From JBCDJG01 sp038748065 (GTDB taxonomy: Bacteria; Pseudomonadota; Gammaproteobacteria; Pseudomonadales; Halieaceae), in NCBI GenBank assembly GCA_038748065.1, contig JBCDJG010000028.1:1-63144 (forward strand): a stretch of 63,144 nucleotides of DNA, read 5' to 3'. Positions 50,083 to 58,903 of this stretch are shown piece by piece (within the stretch, counting starts at the first letter, position 1; every line of letters begins with the position of its first letter). The notes beneath the pieces are model-generated. The model saw only the letters and a list, made by a program, of their open reading frames with translations, was not told the origin of the DNA and searched no databases. The position numbers and the translations under genes are program-made.

Positions 50083-51297
50083 CTAGCGCACGTCGACGCT
50101 TTCCAGAACGACTCCGCGCGCCGGCACATCGCTGCCGACACCGCTGACGCTCACGGTTGCCTCTGCAGCAATGGCGTCTACGACCTCCATACCTGATATC
50201 ACCCGGGCGAAGACGGCGTAGCCATCCGGGTTCTGGGAGGACGCAAAATCAAGAAAGCTGTTGTTCACCTGGTTGATGAAGAACTGGGATGTGGCGCTAT
50301 TTGGGTCTGTGGTGCGCGCCATAGACAGCGTGCCGCGCGTATTGGATGGCGCGAAACCGGCTTCGTTAATGATGGGGTCGCCCGCCTCGAGGCGCTCGAT
50401 GATCACGCGCCCGTTGTCGTCCTCTCCAGCTGCGGCGAAACCGCCCATCTGTATCATGAACCCTTCGATGGCGCGGTGTACCAGGCCGCTGTCGTAGAAT
50501 CCGCTGCGTGCGTAGCCCAGGAAGTTGGCCGCCGTGATCGGCGTATCCCAGTTGAGTGTTCTGAGCGTCACGGTGCCAGCATCAAAATTCAGGTCAACCG
50601 TCGTTTTGCCAACGGCTGCCTCCGCCTGGGTCCTCAGTGCAGTGGCCGGCTGACCTGCCGCCACCGCGGCGGCAAGCGCGTCCAGTTTGTTAAGACTACC
50701 CAGGAAGTCATTACCGTCGAGGCTGCGGCTGAAGTCCAGAACGTCGTTGTAATCGACACTTCCGCTGTCGTCTACATCGCCGATGACCAATTGCGCAGTG
50801 GCTTCCAGGCGCTGCTTGAGCTCTGCATCGCTCCATTGGCTGAAACGCAGACGAAACTGCTGATACAGTGCCTCGCTCAGCGCGCTCACCTTCAGGTTGC
50901 CGTCCATGATGCGTTGGCCGCTGGCGATAGCGTGCCAGCTGCCCTGGACCGCCTCTGGGCTTTGACTGAGCTTTACTCTGCCGCGGGGATCGTAGTCCTC
51001 GCCGCCGGTTGCGGTTATCAGGTATAGAGCATCAGGATCTAGCTCAGGGATAACAGGTCGCGCCATGCCAACGGCGAGCAGCTGCACGAACGATGATTGT
51101 TGCGTCCATTTGTCCTCGCCGATATCGGCGATCCACTGAGCCGGGTCGTAGGAACTTGCGCTGGCCAGAACCTGCTCAGGGCTCCTGAGCGGCGCTACGG
51201 TAACCGTAGCGTTGCCGACTGAACCTACCAGCTGCATATGGAAACAGCCAGATAGTGTCAGACAAAGAAGAAGAGCGAGGGCTGGCTTGTATAGCAT
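50083..51297 (-). CDS. Cyclophilin-type peptidyl-prolyl isomerase lipoprotein with EF-hand/dockerin-like loop
   Basis: Lipoprotein of 404 residues: signal LLLCLTLSGC with the lipobox cysteine at residue 18. Residues about 25-190 are an uncharacterised helical region. A calcium-loop-like motif DVDDSGSVDYNDVLDF lies near residue 195, as in dockerin or EF-hand repeats (Asp-x-Asp-x-Ser-Gly-x-x-Asp). The last 180 residues are a cyclophilin domain: ITAANFLGYARSGFYDSG, VHRAIEGFMIQMGGF, GTLSMARTTDPNSATSQFFI and GYAVFARVISGMEVVDAI. It probably assists folding of envelope proteins. Nothing else in the window suggests a specific client. Confidence 0.9.
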   Translation of the reverse strand: MLYKPALALLLCLTLSGCFHMQLVGSVGNATVTVAPLRSPEQVLASASSYDPAQWIADIGEDKWTQQSSFVQLLAVGMARPVIPELDPDALYLITATGGEDYDPRGRVKLSQSPEAVQGSWHAIASGQRIMDGNLKVSALSEALYQQFRLRFSQWSDAELKQRLEATAQLVIGDVDDSGSVDYNDVLDFSRSLDGNDFLGSLNKLDALAAAVAAGQPATALRTQAEAAVGKTTVDLNFDAGTVTLRTLNWDTPITAANFLGYARSGFYDSGLVHRAIEGFMIQMGGFAAAGEDDNGRVIIERLEAGDPIINEAGFAPSNTRGTLSMARTTDPNSATSQFFINQVNNSFLDFASSQNPDGYAVFARVISGMEVVDAIAAEATVSVSGVGSDVPARGVVLESVDVR

Positions 51298-51405
51298 GCA
51301 GGGCTAATCCGGTAACTGGAGCGAAGACACCTTAGCACAGAAGGATGATCGACTCGCCGGAGATGGCGCTTTTTGCCATGCCATGGAATGCCTGCTGCAG
51401 GTGCG

Positions 51406-52542
51406 CTATTTTTGCGCGGCCAGTGCGGCCACGGCCTCATCCCAGAGGCGGTGCCAGAAATGCAGCAGGGGCTCGTTGCGTCCCAGCAGCAGGTCGTTGC
51501 CGCTGGCGGTGAGGCCCTGCTGGCAGCTCTCGGCTATGGGCAGATCTTCATCGCGAAACACTTTGCCGCCAAATTCATAGGCCTGTCGGGCCGTCTCCAT
51601 GCTGGCATGTGCCCCGGCGATGCCAACATAGCTGACCCGCGACTGCCCCGGTGACCGCCCCGGCTCTGCGCGTATCATCTGCGCGCCCTGTGCATTGATG
51701 ATCAGCATAACGCCGGGGAGCAGAGTGTAGGTCACGGAGCCCTCGATCTGGTCGGGCCATGCGGCAGGCTCCAGTTCTGCCAGGCGCTCGATGGATTTCA
51801 GGGGGAAGGCCCAGCGGCTGCTGCATTCGTAGGTATCGACAATGGCGTTATCGGTCAGCAGGCGGGCCACGGAGTCGCGGTGAAGTGTGGCGAAGTGGTA
51901 GCTCTCCAGGCTGAGATCATTGCCCAGCTTCCAATTCGCCTCGACCTCGAACAACTGGCGAGCGAGAGGCCGGTAGGTCTGCAGATTAAATGCAGCCAGC
52001 TGCTCGCCGATCTCCTGCAGTGCACCGTGCAAGTTGGCTTGCGCCACGCCGGGGTCGACAGCGATCACGATCAGGCCATGGATTTCGCAGGCCGGCAGTG
52101 GCTCGAGCCCGCAGTCTACTGTGGGGGTGGAAAAAAAGGCGTTTCCGGGGCGCCCTCGCAGCTTTCCATCCAGTGAGTATGTCCAGCCATGAAAGGGGCA
52201 GACCAGATTCTCGCCGTTGCCGGAGCCGTCGGCCACTCTTGCCCCGCGGTGGCGGCAGCTATTGATAAAGGCCCGAGTGGCGCCATCACCGGCGCGCGTC
52301 AGCACGACTGGTGTGTCCACAACCTGCAGCGCCAGGTAGCTGCCTGCCTCGGGCAATTCTGCACTGAAGGCGACGGGTTGCGGAGTCTGTTCGAAAAGCG
52401 CGCGGCGCTCCAGGCCGAAGCGCTCGGGGCAGGTAAAGTCGCTGGCGGGAAGCCTGCCCTGTGCCTTTACGGTCGCTTGCCCCCGCTGCTGGAACTGCTC
52501 CAAGAGGCGGCGATTCAGTTCATCGATCAATGCGCGTGACAT
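51406..52542 (-). CDS. Rieske [2Fe-2S] oxygenase
   Basis: Ring-hydroxylating oxygenase alpha-type protein of 378 residues. The Rieske ligands are in CRHRGARVADG and CPFHGWTYSLDGKLRG at about residues 89-115. The catalytic-domain iron motif is NWKLGNDLSLESYHFATLHR, with paired His. The substrate and reductase partners are unknown. It follows the GST-like gene by three bases on the minus strand, so the two are cotranscribed from the region controlled by the TetR-type operator at 53757-53782. It is a distant paralogue of the oxygenase at 32059. Confidence 0.9.
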   Translation of the reverse strand: MSRALIDELNRRLLEQFQQRGQATVKAQGRLPASDFTCPERFGLERRALFEQTPQPVAFSAELPEAGSYLALQVVDTPVVLTRAGDGATRAFINSCRHRGARVADGSGNGENLVCPFHGWTYSLDGKLRGRPGNAFFSTPTVDCGLEPLPACEIHGLIVIAVDPGVAQANLHGALQEIGEQLAAFNLQTYRPLARQLFEVEANWKLGNDLSLESYHFATLHRDSVARLLTDNAIVDTYECSSRWAFPLKSIERLAELEPAAWPDQIEGSVTYTLLPGVMLIINAQGAQMIRAEPGRSPGQSRVSYVGIAGAHASMETARQAYEFGGKVFRDEDLPIAESCQQGLTASGNDLLLGRNEPLLHFWHRLWDEAVAALAAQK

Positions 52543-52545
52543 GCG

Positions 52546-53736
52546 TTAGCGGGCCTGGTTTGATCCGCTAAGTATGCCATGCTTGATCGACTTGAGTTGG
52601 GGGTACTGTAGCTGCAGCGACGCCTGCCCGGCCTCGCCAAGTTGATCCCAGCTTGCGAGTAGTTCCCGCCAGGTAACAACCTGGAAGGTCTTCACCACCG
52701 CGCGGAAAGGCCTGCCCATCAGTTCGCCATCGTACAGTGCTTGGCCGCGGTCAAAGGCCGCCTCGTTAAACAGTGACTGGCCGGCCGCCTGCTGTGCCTC
52801 ATAGGCTTGCTCATTCTGCTGCATAAGTGAGACATAGGTTTGCTCAATGCAGGATAGCAAGGGTTTGAGGGTGTCGCCCAGGTTCAAGGCTCCGTCGTCG
52901 CCTCGGTGATCTCCAGCTGCTATGCGCAGCAGCCAGGCGTAGGTTCTGGGCGCCAGTTCCGCCATCAGTTCTGCCGCTCGGCCGTCGACGAGGTTCATGC
53001 CAAGTTGGCCGTAGGCGCTGGCGTCAGCCAGGGTGAAACGCTCGCCCAACAGGTAGGGTTGGGCGCTGAGTAAGGCCTCCATCGCCGTCAGGTAGTCGCG
53101 CCAGGCCTTGTTCAGCAGGCTATGAGTTTCCGGGAATCCGGGCCTGATAGGCGGCGTGCGTTTCTCCGATAGTCCCACATCGAAGTTTTCGGGCGCGACG
53201 CTGAACAGGTACGGACAGCGGCGAGCCTGGCGCCGGGACAGCAACTCGGCCAGTGTTTTCTGAAAGGGGGCCAGTCTACGCAGTTCGTGCGCAGTGAACT
53301 CTCCCATCCTATTGGTGGTGGCGGAGACCGCCCAGCGATTGTGATGCACCATGTACAGGCCAAACTCGTCAAAGGCATCATCGATCAGCCGGCAGACAAA
53401 GGCCATTGCCGGGTCTTCTGGCACCAGCCAGTTTGGGGCCATGCCTAGTGCATCCAGGTGGTCGGCGAGCCCGGAGGAATCGTAATACAACGACTTACCA
53501 TCGAGGGTGTAGTAGGGCACGCTCGGGTATTCATCCATACCCACAACCATACCGGGGTAGCGCTGAACGGCCTTCTGTCGACGTGCCCTGCGCAGCTGCA
53601 GTATGAATCGCAATGCCTGCATCGTGCGGGCCTGGTCAGGCCAGCGGCGCCAGGGCAGCCCGGCATATTCCAGTAAGGCCTGCATCTTCAGTTGATATGG
53701 CGAGGCGGTCAGGCCCCAGAGCGTTACGGGATTCAC
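52546..53736 (-). CDS. GST-family protein with long C-terminal region
   Basis: Protein of 396 residues. An N-terminal thioredoxin-like GST domain starts LWGLTASPYQLKMQALLEYA and contains YPSVPYYTLDGKSLYYDSSG. The helical domain has LGERFTLADASAYGQLGMNL, the GST N-capping region. About 150 extra C-terminal residues follow, making it nearly twice the usual GST length. The same extended design occurs in the protein at 59280, so they are paralogues in one cluster. Role in glutathione conjugation or a redox step of an aromatic or lipid pathway is inferred from the adjacent Rieske oxygenase. Confidence 0.84.
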   Translation of the reverse strand: MNPVTLWGLTASPYQLKMQALLEYAGLPWRRWPDQARTMQALRFILQLRRARRQKAVQRYPGMVVGMDEYPSVPYYTLDGKSLYYDSSGLADHLDALGMAPNWLVPEDPAMAFVCRLIDDAFDEFGLYMVHHNRWAVSATTNRMGEFTAHELRRLAPFQKTLAELLSRRQARRCPYLFSVAPENFDVGLSEKRTPPIRPGFPETHSLLNKAWRDYLTAMEALLSAQPYLLGERFTLADASAYGQLGMNLVDGRAAELMAELAPRTYAWLLRIAAGDHRGDDGALNLGDTLKPLLSCIEQTYVSLMQQNEQAYEAQQAAGQSLFNEAAFDRGQALYDGELMGRPFRAVVKTFQVVTWRELLASWDQLGEAGQASLQLQYPQLKSIKHGILSGSNQAR

Positions 53737-53756
53737 TGTAGCGGCCGCGAGGGTTA

Positions 53757-53782
53757 CATTATGACATTATGAATGCCATAAT
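53757..53782. promoter_or_regulatory. Predicted TetR operator between GST/Rieske and TetR genes
   Basis: The region contains the inverted repeat ATTATG-AATGC-CATAAT (53766-53782) preceded by a direct copy of ATTATG at 53758-53763. It sits between the divergent GST-like gene (start 53736) and the TetR gene (start 53815), the normal place for an autoregulatory TetR operator. Its ATGCCATAA half recurs at 57006-57024. Confidence 0.62.
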
Positions 53783-53814
53783 ATCACAGGCGAGGGGAGA
53801 TCAAGGACAAGTCT

Positions 53815-54402
53815 ATGCCGAAAACACCGCAAGCGGAAGTCACGGATGGGCGCCGCTTACGCAGCGAGCGCAGCCGCAAGGCGATCATCGACGCGGGTCT
53901 GGCTTTGATGGACGAGGGCAACCTGCTACCCACTGCACAACAGATCTCCGACAAGGCCGGCGTCGGCATTCGCTCCTTCTTCCGCCACTTCGCCGATATG
54001 GAAGCACTGTTCGCAGCGGTCGATGACCAGATCCGCGAGGGCTACGAGGCGAAGTTCATCGGTGGTGACCGCGACGGCACGTTGCAGGAGCGCGTACGAC
54101 ACGCGATGGAACGCCACGCCGATGCCTATGAATCACTAAAGAATGTGATTTTGTCTTCAAACGCGCAGTTATGGCGTTCTGAAGTTGTGAGGAAAAACTA
54201 TGCGCGTAGCCAGCGTGGCTTGCGCAAGGACCTGGAAGACTGGCTGCCCGAGTTGCGGCAGTTACAGCGCAACCAGCGGGAGGCCGCGGATGCCATTGCC
54301 TCCTTTGAAATGTGGCACAGGCTTCGCGCTCACCAGGGGCTCGGCAAGGAACGGGCGATTGAAATCGTGACTGAACTGTTGCTTGGCCTGATAGAACGAT
54401 AA
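53815..54402 (+). CDS. TetR/AcrR-family transcriptional regulator
   Basis: Repressor-type regulator of 195 residues. The N-terminal TetR helix-turn-helix spans about residues 14-65 (RSERSRKAIIDAGLALMDE, then ISDKAGVGIRSFFRHFADME). The C-terminal ligand domain is unremarkable. It is divergent from the GST/Rieske operon and is followed 23 bases later by the HCCA-isomerase-like gene, so it likely controls both sides and responds to a substrate or CoA ester of the pathway. Confidence 0.9.
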   Translation: MPKTPQAEVTDGRRLRSERSRKAIIDAGLALMDEGNLLPTAQQISDKAGVGIRSFFRHFADMEALFAAVDDQIREGYEAKFIGGDRDGTLQERVRHAMERHADAYESLKNVILSSNAQLWRSEVVRKNYARSQRGLRKDLEDWLPELRQLQRNQREAADAIASFEMWHRLRAHQGLGKERAIEIVTELLLGLIER

Positions 54403-54425
54403 GCGGACCACGCGCGGGAGGCGGC

Positions 54426-55805
54426 ATGGCAACACAATTCAAGGACCAGGGCGGCGCCGCCACCATGGACCCCAGCCCGCTCATGCGCTGGCTGACATCG
54501 CAGTTCATGCGTCGCATGGCGGGTGAAAAACAAAGAGAAAAGAAACGCGCGGCCCACGAAAAGTCACGCAAGGCCGCCGGCAAGGCCCACGTGGTCGAAT
54601 ACTTTCACTATGTAGAGGATGGCTACAGCCATCTGGCTGCCCAGGTATTGCCGGCACTGGCGGAGCGCTACGACATCGACCTGGTCTGCCACCTGGTGCG
54701 CGGTCCCCAGGGCAAGAATTCCGCCGAGCCTGAGCTGCTGCTGCAGCTTTCCCGCTACGACGCTTTTCACGTGGCCCCGGAATATGGGCTGGCCTTTCCC
54801 GAGCACCCGCAAGCGCCTCCCTCGGAACTGGTGAACCTGGCGGAATCCATCCTGGCGGCGCAGGACGGTGCCGGCTTCGCCAGGCTGGCGGGGCAGGTTG
54901 GTGAGGCGCTCTGGGCTGGTGATCAGGTGGCACTGCAAGCGTTGGAAGGCAGCCATGGCAGCGCCACTGATGCGCAGCGCGACGCGCAGTTGCAGGCCAG
55001 CGACGCGCGCCGCCATGAGCTCAAGCATTACTCCGGTGCGATGTTCTACTACGGCGGCGAATGGTACTGGGGTGTGGATCGTCTCTATCATCTCGAAGAG
55101 CGCTTGGCGGGTCTCGGTGCTGACTGCAAGCCGGGCGAGCCCATGTTGGTGCCGCGCCCCGCGATAGCACCGGGAACACTGAAGGATGACGGTAGCCTAA
55201 CACTGGAGGTTTATCCGTCCCTGCGTAGCCCCTACACCGCAATCTGCTTCGATAAAGCCGTGCAGCTTGCCCGCGACACCGGCGTCAATCTGGTGGTACG
55301 CCCCGTGTTGCCCATGGTTATGCGCGGCGTGCCGGCCACCCGCGAAAAAGGAACGTACATTTTTTTCGATACCCAACGCGAGGCGCAGACCCTCGGTGTG
55401 CCCTTCGGCAATGTTTATGACCCGATTGGCGACCCGGTGCGACGCTGTTACTCCATTTACCCCTGGGCCTGCGAGCAGGGCAAAGGCATCGAGCTACTCT
55501 CCAGCTTCCTGCGGGCTGCCTTTGCCGAAGGCGTCAATACCAATAACGACCGCGGGCTGAAGCAGGTGGTGGAAGCCGCCGGCCTGAACTGGGCAGAGGC
55601 CATGGCGCACCTTGGGGATTCAGCCTGGGAGGAGATTCTCGAGGAAAACCGCCTGTGTATGTACGAGGCCGGGATATGGGGCGTACCTAGCTTCCGCTTG
55701 CTCGATTCGCAGGGTCAGCAGCTTCTTGCCCTGTGGGGGCAGGACCGGCTGTGGCTGTTCGCGCGAGAGATTCAGCGCCAGTTGCAGGCGCGTGAAGGCG
55801 GGTAA
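54426..55805 (+). CDS. Tandem DsbA-like protein (2-hydroxychromene-2-carboxylate isomerase type)
   Basis: Protein of 459 residues with two thioredoxin-like halves. The first half contains VVEYFHYVEDGYSHLAAQVL near residue 58. The second has EVYPSLRSPYTAICFDKAVQ near residue 260, PVLPMVMRGVPATREKGTY, and the late cis-proline stretch EAGIWGVPSFRLLD. The CxxC of DsbA is absent: the active-site region is Ser-Pro-Tyr as in HCCA isomerases, which use glutathione in aromatic degradation. Double-domain versions are uncommon. The presence of several GST genes nearby fits a glutathione-dependent isomerisation. ATG follows GGGAGG. Confidence 0.84.
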   Translation: MATQFKDQGGAATMDPSPLMRWLTSQFMRRMAGEKQREKKRAAHEKSRKAAGKAHVVEYFHYVEDGYSHLAAQVLPALAERYDIDLVCHLVRGPQGKNSAEPELLLQLSRYDAFHVAPEYGLAFPEHPQAPPSELVNLAESILAAQDGAGFARLAGQVGEALWAGDQVALQALEGSHGSATDAQRDAQLQASDARRHELKHYSGAMFYYGGEWYWGVDRLYHLEERLAGLGADCKPGEPMLVPRPAIAPGTLKDDGSLTLEVYPSLRSPYTAICFDKAVQLARDTGVNLVVRPVLPMVMRGVPATREKGTYIFFDTQREAQTLGVPFGNVYDPIGDPVRRCYSIYPWACEQGKGIELLSSFLRAAFAEGVNTNNDRGLKQVVEAAGLNWAEAMAHLGDSAWEEILEENRLCMYEAGIWGVPSFRLLDSQGQQLLALWGQDRLWLFAREIQRQLQAREGG

Positions 55806-55883
55806 AGAGCAATGGCTCGCTTATTGTCTAAAGGCTTGCAGTCTGGTTCGTGGTGCTGGGCCAAAAAGCTCTTTCAGGCGTCG

Positions 55884-56954
55884 CTACAGCCTCAGTTTGC
55901 CCTCGATGATGGCATCGGTATTCGCCGGCAGGGAGAACATGACCCCGTCCTCGCCGATGGTATAGCGGGGGAAGATGTCCTCGGCGCCATTGAGAAACAG
56001 CGCTTCCTGCCCCGGTAGTATCATGGGCGGTACGATGTGGTAGTAAAGCAGGTGGCCGACATCGGCGTCGCGTGCGCTCTCGGCCGCTTGCACCGGGCTG
56101 GCATGGTAATCCAGGATGTCGAAGGTAATTCTCTCTAGGATCGGGTTGCCCACTTCTTTGGCGGCCCGGTTCATCATCATGACCAGGTTGGGTGCAAGCG
56201 CCTCGTGCACCAGCAGGTCTATTCCCTGGGAAAACTCAATGATGTTGTCCTGCTTGGTGGTGTCCCCGCTAATCAGCAGGGTACGGCCCTTGTAGCTGAA
56301 GCGGTAGCCAACCGCTGGCACGACCGGAAAATGGTCGACTTTCAGGGCTTCTACGGTCAGGCCTTCTCCCTCGTAGACGAGTGCCAGCTTGCCGATCGGC
56401 GGCTCATCAAAGGGCACGGCCTCGAGGCCCGCGCCCGAGAGCGGTGCAACCAGGTCGCCATGGTGCTCATGGCGGTAGACAAAATCCTGCGCATAGGATG
56501 TATTGAAGCCATCGACGACCTGCTGGACGCCCTCCGGTCCGTAGACCGGCAGGGGGCTGATATTGTCGCCACCTGCCCAACGTAAGGTGGCTACCTCGCC
56601 CAGTGTGTCGATATGGTCGGAGTGGAAGTGGGTCAGGAAGACACCGGCGATAGTCCCCGCCTGCAGCCCCATGCGGCCCATGTTGCGCACGCCGTCGGTA
56701 CCGGCATCGACTACGAATAGCTGTTTGCCCGCCACCACGGCCACGCAGGGTCCTGAGGCCCTGGGTGCCGGCAGGGGACCGCCGGCACCACACAGGAAAA
56801 GGTGCAGCCCATCCTCCAGTGTGTCGACACGGTCAGCGCCCAGGCGCGCCTGCAGGCCGCGCTCCATGACGCGCTCTGCAATGAAGGCCCGTTGTGTGTA
56901 GGCCAGGGTGACCAGGGCTCCGACTACGCCGATGACCGCCAATAGTTTTTTCAT
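55884..56954 (-). CDS. MBL-fold metallo-hydrolase with N-terminal membrane/signal segment
   Basis: Metallo-beta-lactamase-fold hydrolase of 356 residues. After an N-terminal hydrophobic segment (LLAVIGVVGALVTLAYT), the metal motif FLTHFHSDHIDTLGE lies near residue 110. Further ligands are in YRFSYKGRTLLISGDTTKQD (Asp) and the final His region DYHASPVQA/LLYYHIVPPM. The layout fits arylsulfatase- or RNase Z-like MBL enzymes, likely acting on an ester in the periplasm. It is divergent from the acyl-CoA synthetase, with the 57006-57024 palindrome between them. Confidence 0.87.
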   Translation of the reverse strand: MKKLLAVIGVVGALVTLAYTQRAFIAERVMERGLQARLGADRVDTLEDGLHLFLCGAGGPLPAPRASGPCVAVVAGKQLFVVDAGTDGVRNMGRMGLQAGTIAGVFLTHFHSDHIDTLGEVATLRWAGGDNISPLPVYGPEGVQQVVDGFNTSYAQDFVYRHEHHGDLVAPLSGAGLEAVPFDEPPIGKLALVYEGEGLTVEALKVDHFPVVPAVGYRFSYKGRTLLISGDTTKQDNIIEFSQGIDLLVHEALAPNLVMMMNRAAKEVGNPILERITFDILDYHASPVQAAESARDADVGHLLYYHIVPPMILPGQEALFLNGAEDIFPRYTIGEDGVMFSLPANTDAIIEGKLRL

Positions 56955-57005
56955 GGAAGCTTTCCTTCTGCCGATACACGCATGCGCCGCTGTACAAGCT
57001 CTTTT

Positions 57006-57024
57006 ATGGCATATACTATGCCAT
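57006..57024. promoter_or_regulatory. Second predicted TetR-type operator
   Basis: Perfect inverted repeat ATGGCATA-TAC-TATGCCAT in the divergent space between the MBL gene (start 56954) and the acyl-CoA synthetase gene (start 57060). Its ATGCCAT half matches the ATGCCATAA of the site at 53772-53782, so the TetR protein at 53815 may control both regions. Confidence 0.65.
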
Positions 57025-57059
57025 TAGTAAAGCCAGTCGATATCGGGAGTGTTGTGACA

Positions 57060-58877
57060 ATGCCTGTGCTTACCAAAGCCCGTGAGGTAGCGCGGGTTCT
57101 CCGGGAGATGGGGCGAGTGTTGCCGGCCCTTAGCTACAAGCTGCCTGAGCTGGATGAGCAGGCCTCTCTCGGGGCGCTGTTCGAGGATACGGTGGCACGC
57201 TGCCCGGGCAATACCATGCTGCTGTTTGAAGGCCGCGAGTGGACCTATGAGCAGTTTAACCGCGAGGCGAATCAGCTTGCTCATCTGCTGTCCGGCTGCG
57301 GCATCGACCGCGGTGATACGGTGGCCTTGTTGATGGAAAACAGGGCAGAATACCTGCTGTCGCTGCTCGCCCTGGCGAAACTGGGTGCCGCCGCCAGCCT
57401 GATCAATAACAGCCTGACAGGTCCTGCCCTTGTGCATTGTGTGCAGGCGACGGGAGCCCGGGCCTGCATCTTTGGCGAGGAGCGACTGGAGCCGCTTAAT
57501 GTCGTTCGCCAGGAGCTCGGCTTTAGTGGCCCGAAGGCATGTCTTTACATGGCCGATTCGGGCGCTGTTCCAAGCCCCGATTGGGCCATGGATTTACGCG
57601 AAGCCATGCCTTCGATGCCGACGCATAACCTGCCGGTGACCCGCGAGATAGCCGCCGGGGAAACCGCTATGTATATTTTTACCTCCGGCACGACCGGCCT
57701 ACCCAAGGCGGCCGTGGTCATGCATCGCCGCATCCTCGGAGCGGGTAACGGCCTGGGGCGGCTCGGCTTTCAGGTGCAGCCACAGGACCGACTCTACCTG
57801 TGCCTGCCTGTCTATCACATCACCGGGCTCGGGCCGGGTTTCTGCGGCTTTATTTCGGAAGGTGCGTCCATCGTCCTGCGTCCCGGTTTCTCGGCTTCCC
57901 GGTTCTGGTCGGAGGTCCAGCATTACAGGGCCAACTGCTTCATTTATGTTGGCGAGCTTTGTCGTTACCTCACCATGCAGCCCCCCAGCCCGGAGGAGAA
58001 GAACAACCCCCTCAGGAAAATGCTGGGCAATGGCCTTCGACCCGATGTATGGGATGAATTCAAGCAGCGCTTCGACGTGGAGCGTATCTGCGAGATCTAT
58101 GGCTCCAGTGAAGGCAATGTGACCTTCCTGAATCTGTTGAACAAGGATCGCACGATCGGCGCTGCGATCAGCAAGGTGGCCCTGGTCCGCTACGATGCTG
58201 ACAACGATGAAGTTATACGAGACGCCGAGGGCCGCTGCATCGAGGTACCGCTGGGCGAGCCCGGGCTGTTGCTCGGCAAGATAACGCCTAAGGCCAGCTT
58301 CGAGGGTTACACGAACCCCGAGGCGACGGCTGGCAAGATTCTGCGCGACGTACTGGAGGCAGGCGACCGCTGGTTCAACACGGGCGACCTGGTCCGCCAG
58401 ATCGACGTAGGCTTTGCGATGGGGCTCAAGCACTACCAATTTGTGGATCGCACTGGGGATACCTTTCGCTGGCGCGCGGAGAATGTTTCCACCAACGAGG
58501 TTGGTGAGGTGCTGAACGCCCACCCGCAGATCCAGATGGCAAACGTTTACGGTGTCGAGGTGCCAGAGGCGGAGGGCCGCGCGGGTATGGTGGCCTTTGC
58601 CCTGGAGGAGGACGAGGACTTTGATATGGAAGCCTTCCAGCGCCTGGTAGAAGAGCAATTGCCAGCCTACGCCCAGCCGGTGTTTGTGCGCGTGCAGCGT
58701 GATATCGCGACCACGGGAACCTTCAAGCTACTCAAGGGTGAACTGCGTGAGCAGTCCTACCATCTGGACAAGGTGGGGGATGACACGATTTACGTGCGCA
58801 AGCCGCGCAGTGAGGGTTATGAGTTGCTTGACGAGGATTTCTACCGGCGGTTACTCGCGAAATCTGCCGGTTACTAG
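57060..58877 (+). CDS. Long-chain acyl-CoA synthetase, FATP type
   Basis: ATP-dependent fatty or bile-acid-type carboxylate:CoA ligase of 605 residues. The AMP-binding motif is IFTSGTTGLPKAAV near residue 204. The FATP-type signature IYGSSEGNVTFLNLLNKD lies near residue 345, and the hinge/adenylate region FNTGDLVRQIDVG with FVDRTGDTFRWRAENVST near residue 465. Members take long-chain, very-long-chain or sterol side-chain acids. The longest frame (56982) runs through the operator. ATG 57060 with GGGAG ten bases upstream is preferred, with GTG 57054 as an alternative. The membrane protein and GST genes follow in the same direction. Confidence 0.91.
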   Translation: MPVLTKAREVARVLREMGRVLPALSYKLPELDEQASLGALFEDTVARCPGNTMLLFEGREWTYEQFNREANQLAHLLSGCGIDRGDTVALLMENRAEYLLSLLALAKLGAAASLINNSLTGPALVHCVQATGARACIFGEERLEPLNVVRQELGFSGPKACLYMADSGAVPSPDWAMDLREAMPSMPTHNLPVTREIAAGETAMYIFTSGTTGLPKAAVVMHRRILGAGNGLGRLGFQVQPQDRLYLCLPVYHITGLGPGFCGFISEGASIVLRPGFSASRFWSEVQHYRANCFIYVGELCRYLTMQPPSPEEKNNPLRKMLGNGLRPDVWDEFKQRFDVERICEIYGSSEGNVTFLNLLNKDRTIGAAISKVALVRYDADNDEVIRDAEGRCIEVPLGEPGLLLGKITPKASFEGYTNPEATAGKILRDVLEAGDRWFNTGDLVRQIDVGFAMGLKHYQFVDRTGDTFRWRAENVSTNEVGEVLNAHPQIQMANVYGVEVPEAEGRAGMVAFALEEDEDFDMEAFQRLVEEQLPAYAQPVFVRVQRDIATTGTFKLLKGELREQSYHLDKVGDDTIYVRKPRSEGYELLDEDFYRRLLAKSAGY

Positions 58878-58903
58878 TTTCCGATAACGATAAGGATCAA
58901 AGC

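Noticed and set aside
57699..58658. Minus-strand frame of 319 codons opposite the acyl-CoA synthetase
   Set aside because: The plus strand carries intact AMP-binding motifs throughout; the antisense frame shows none.
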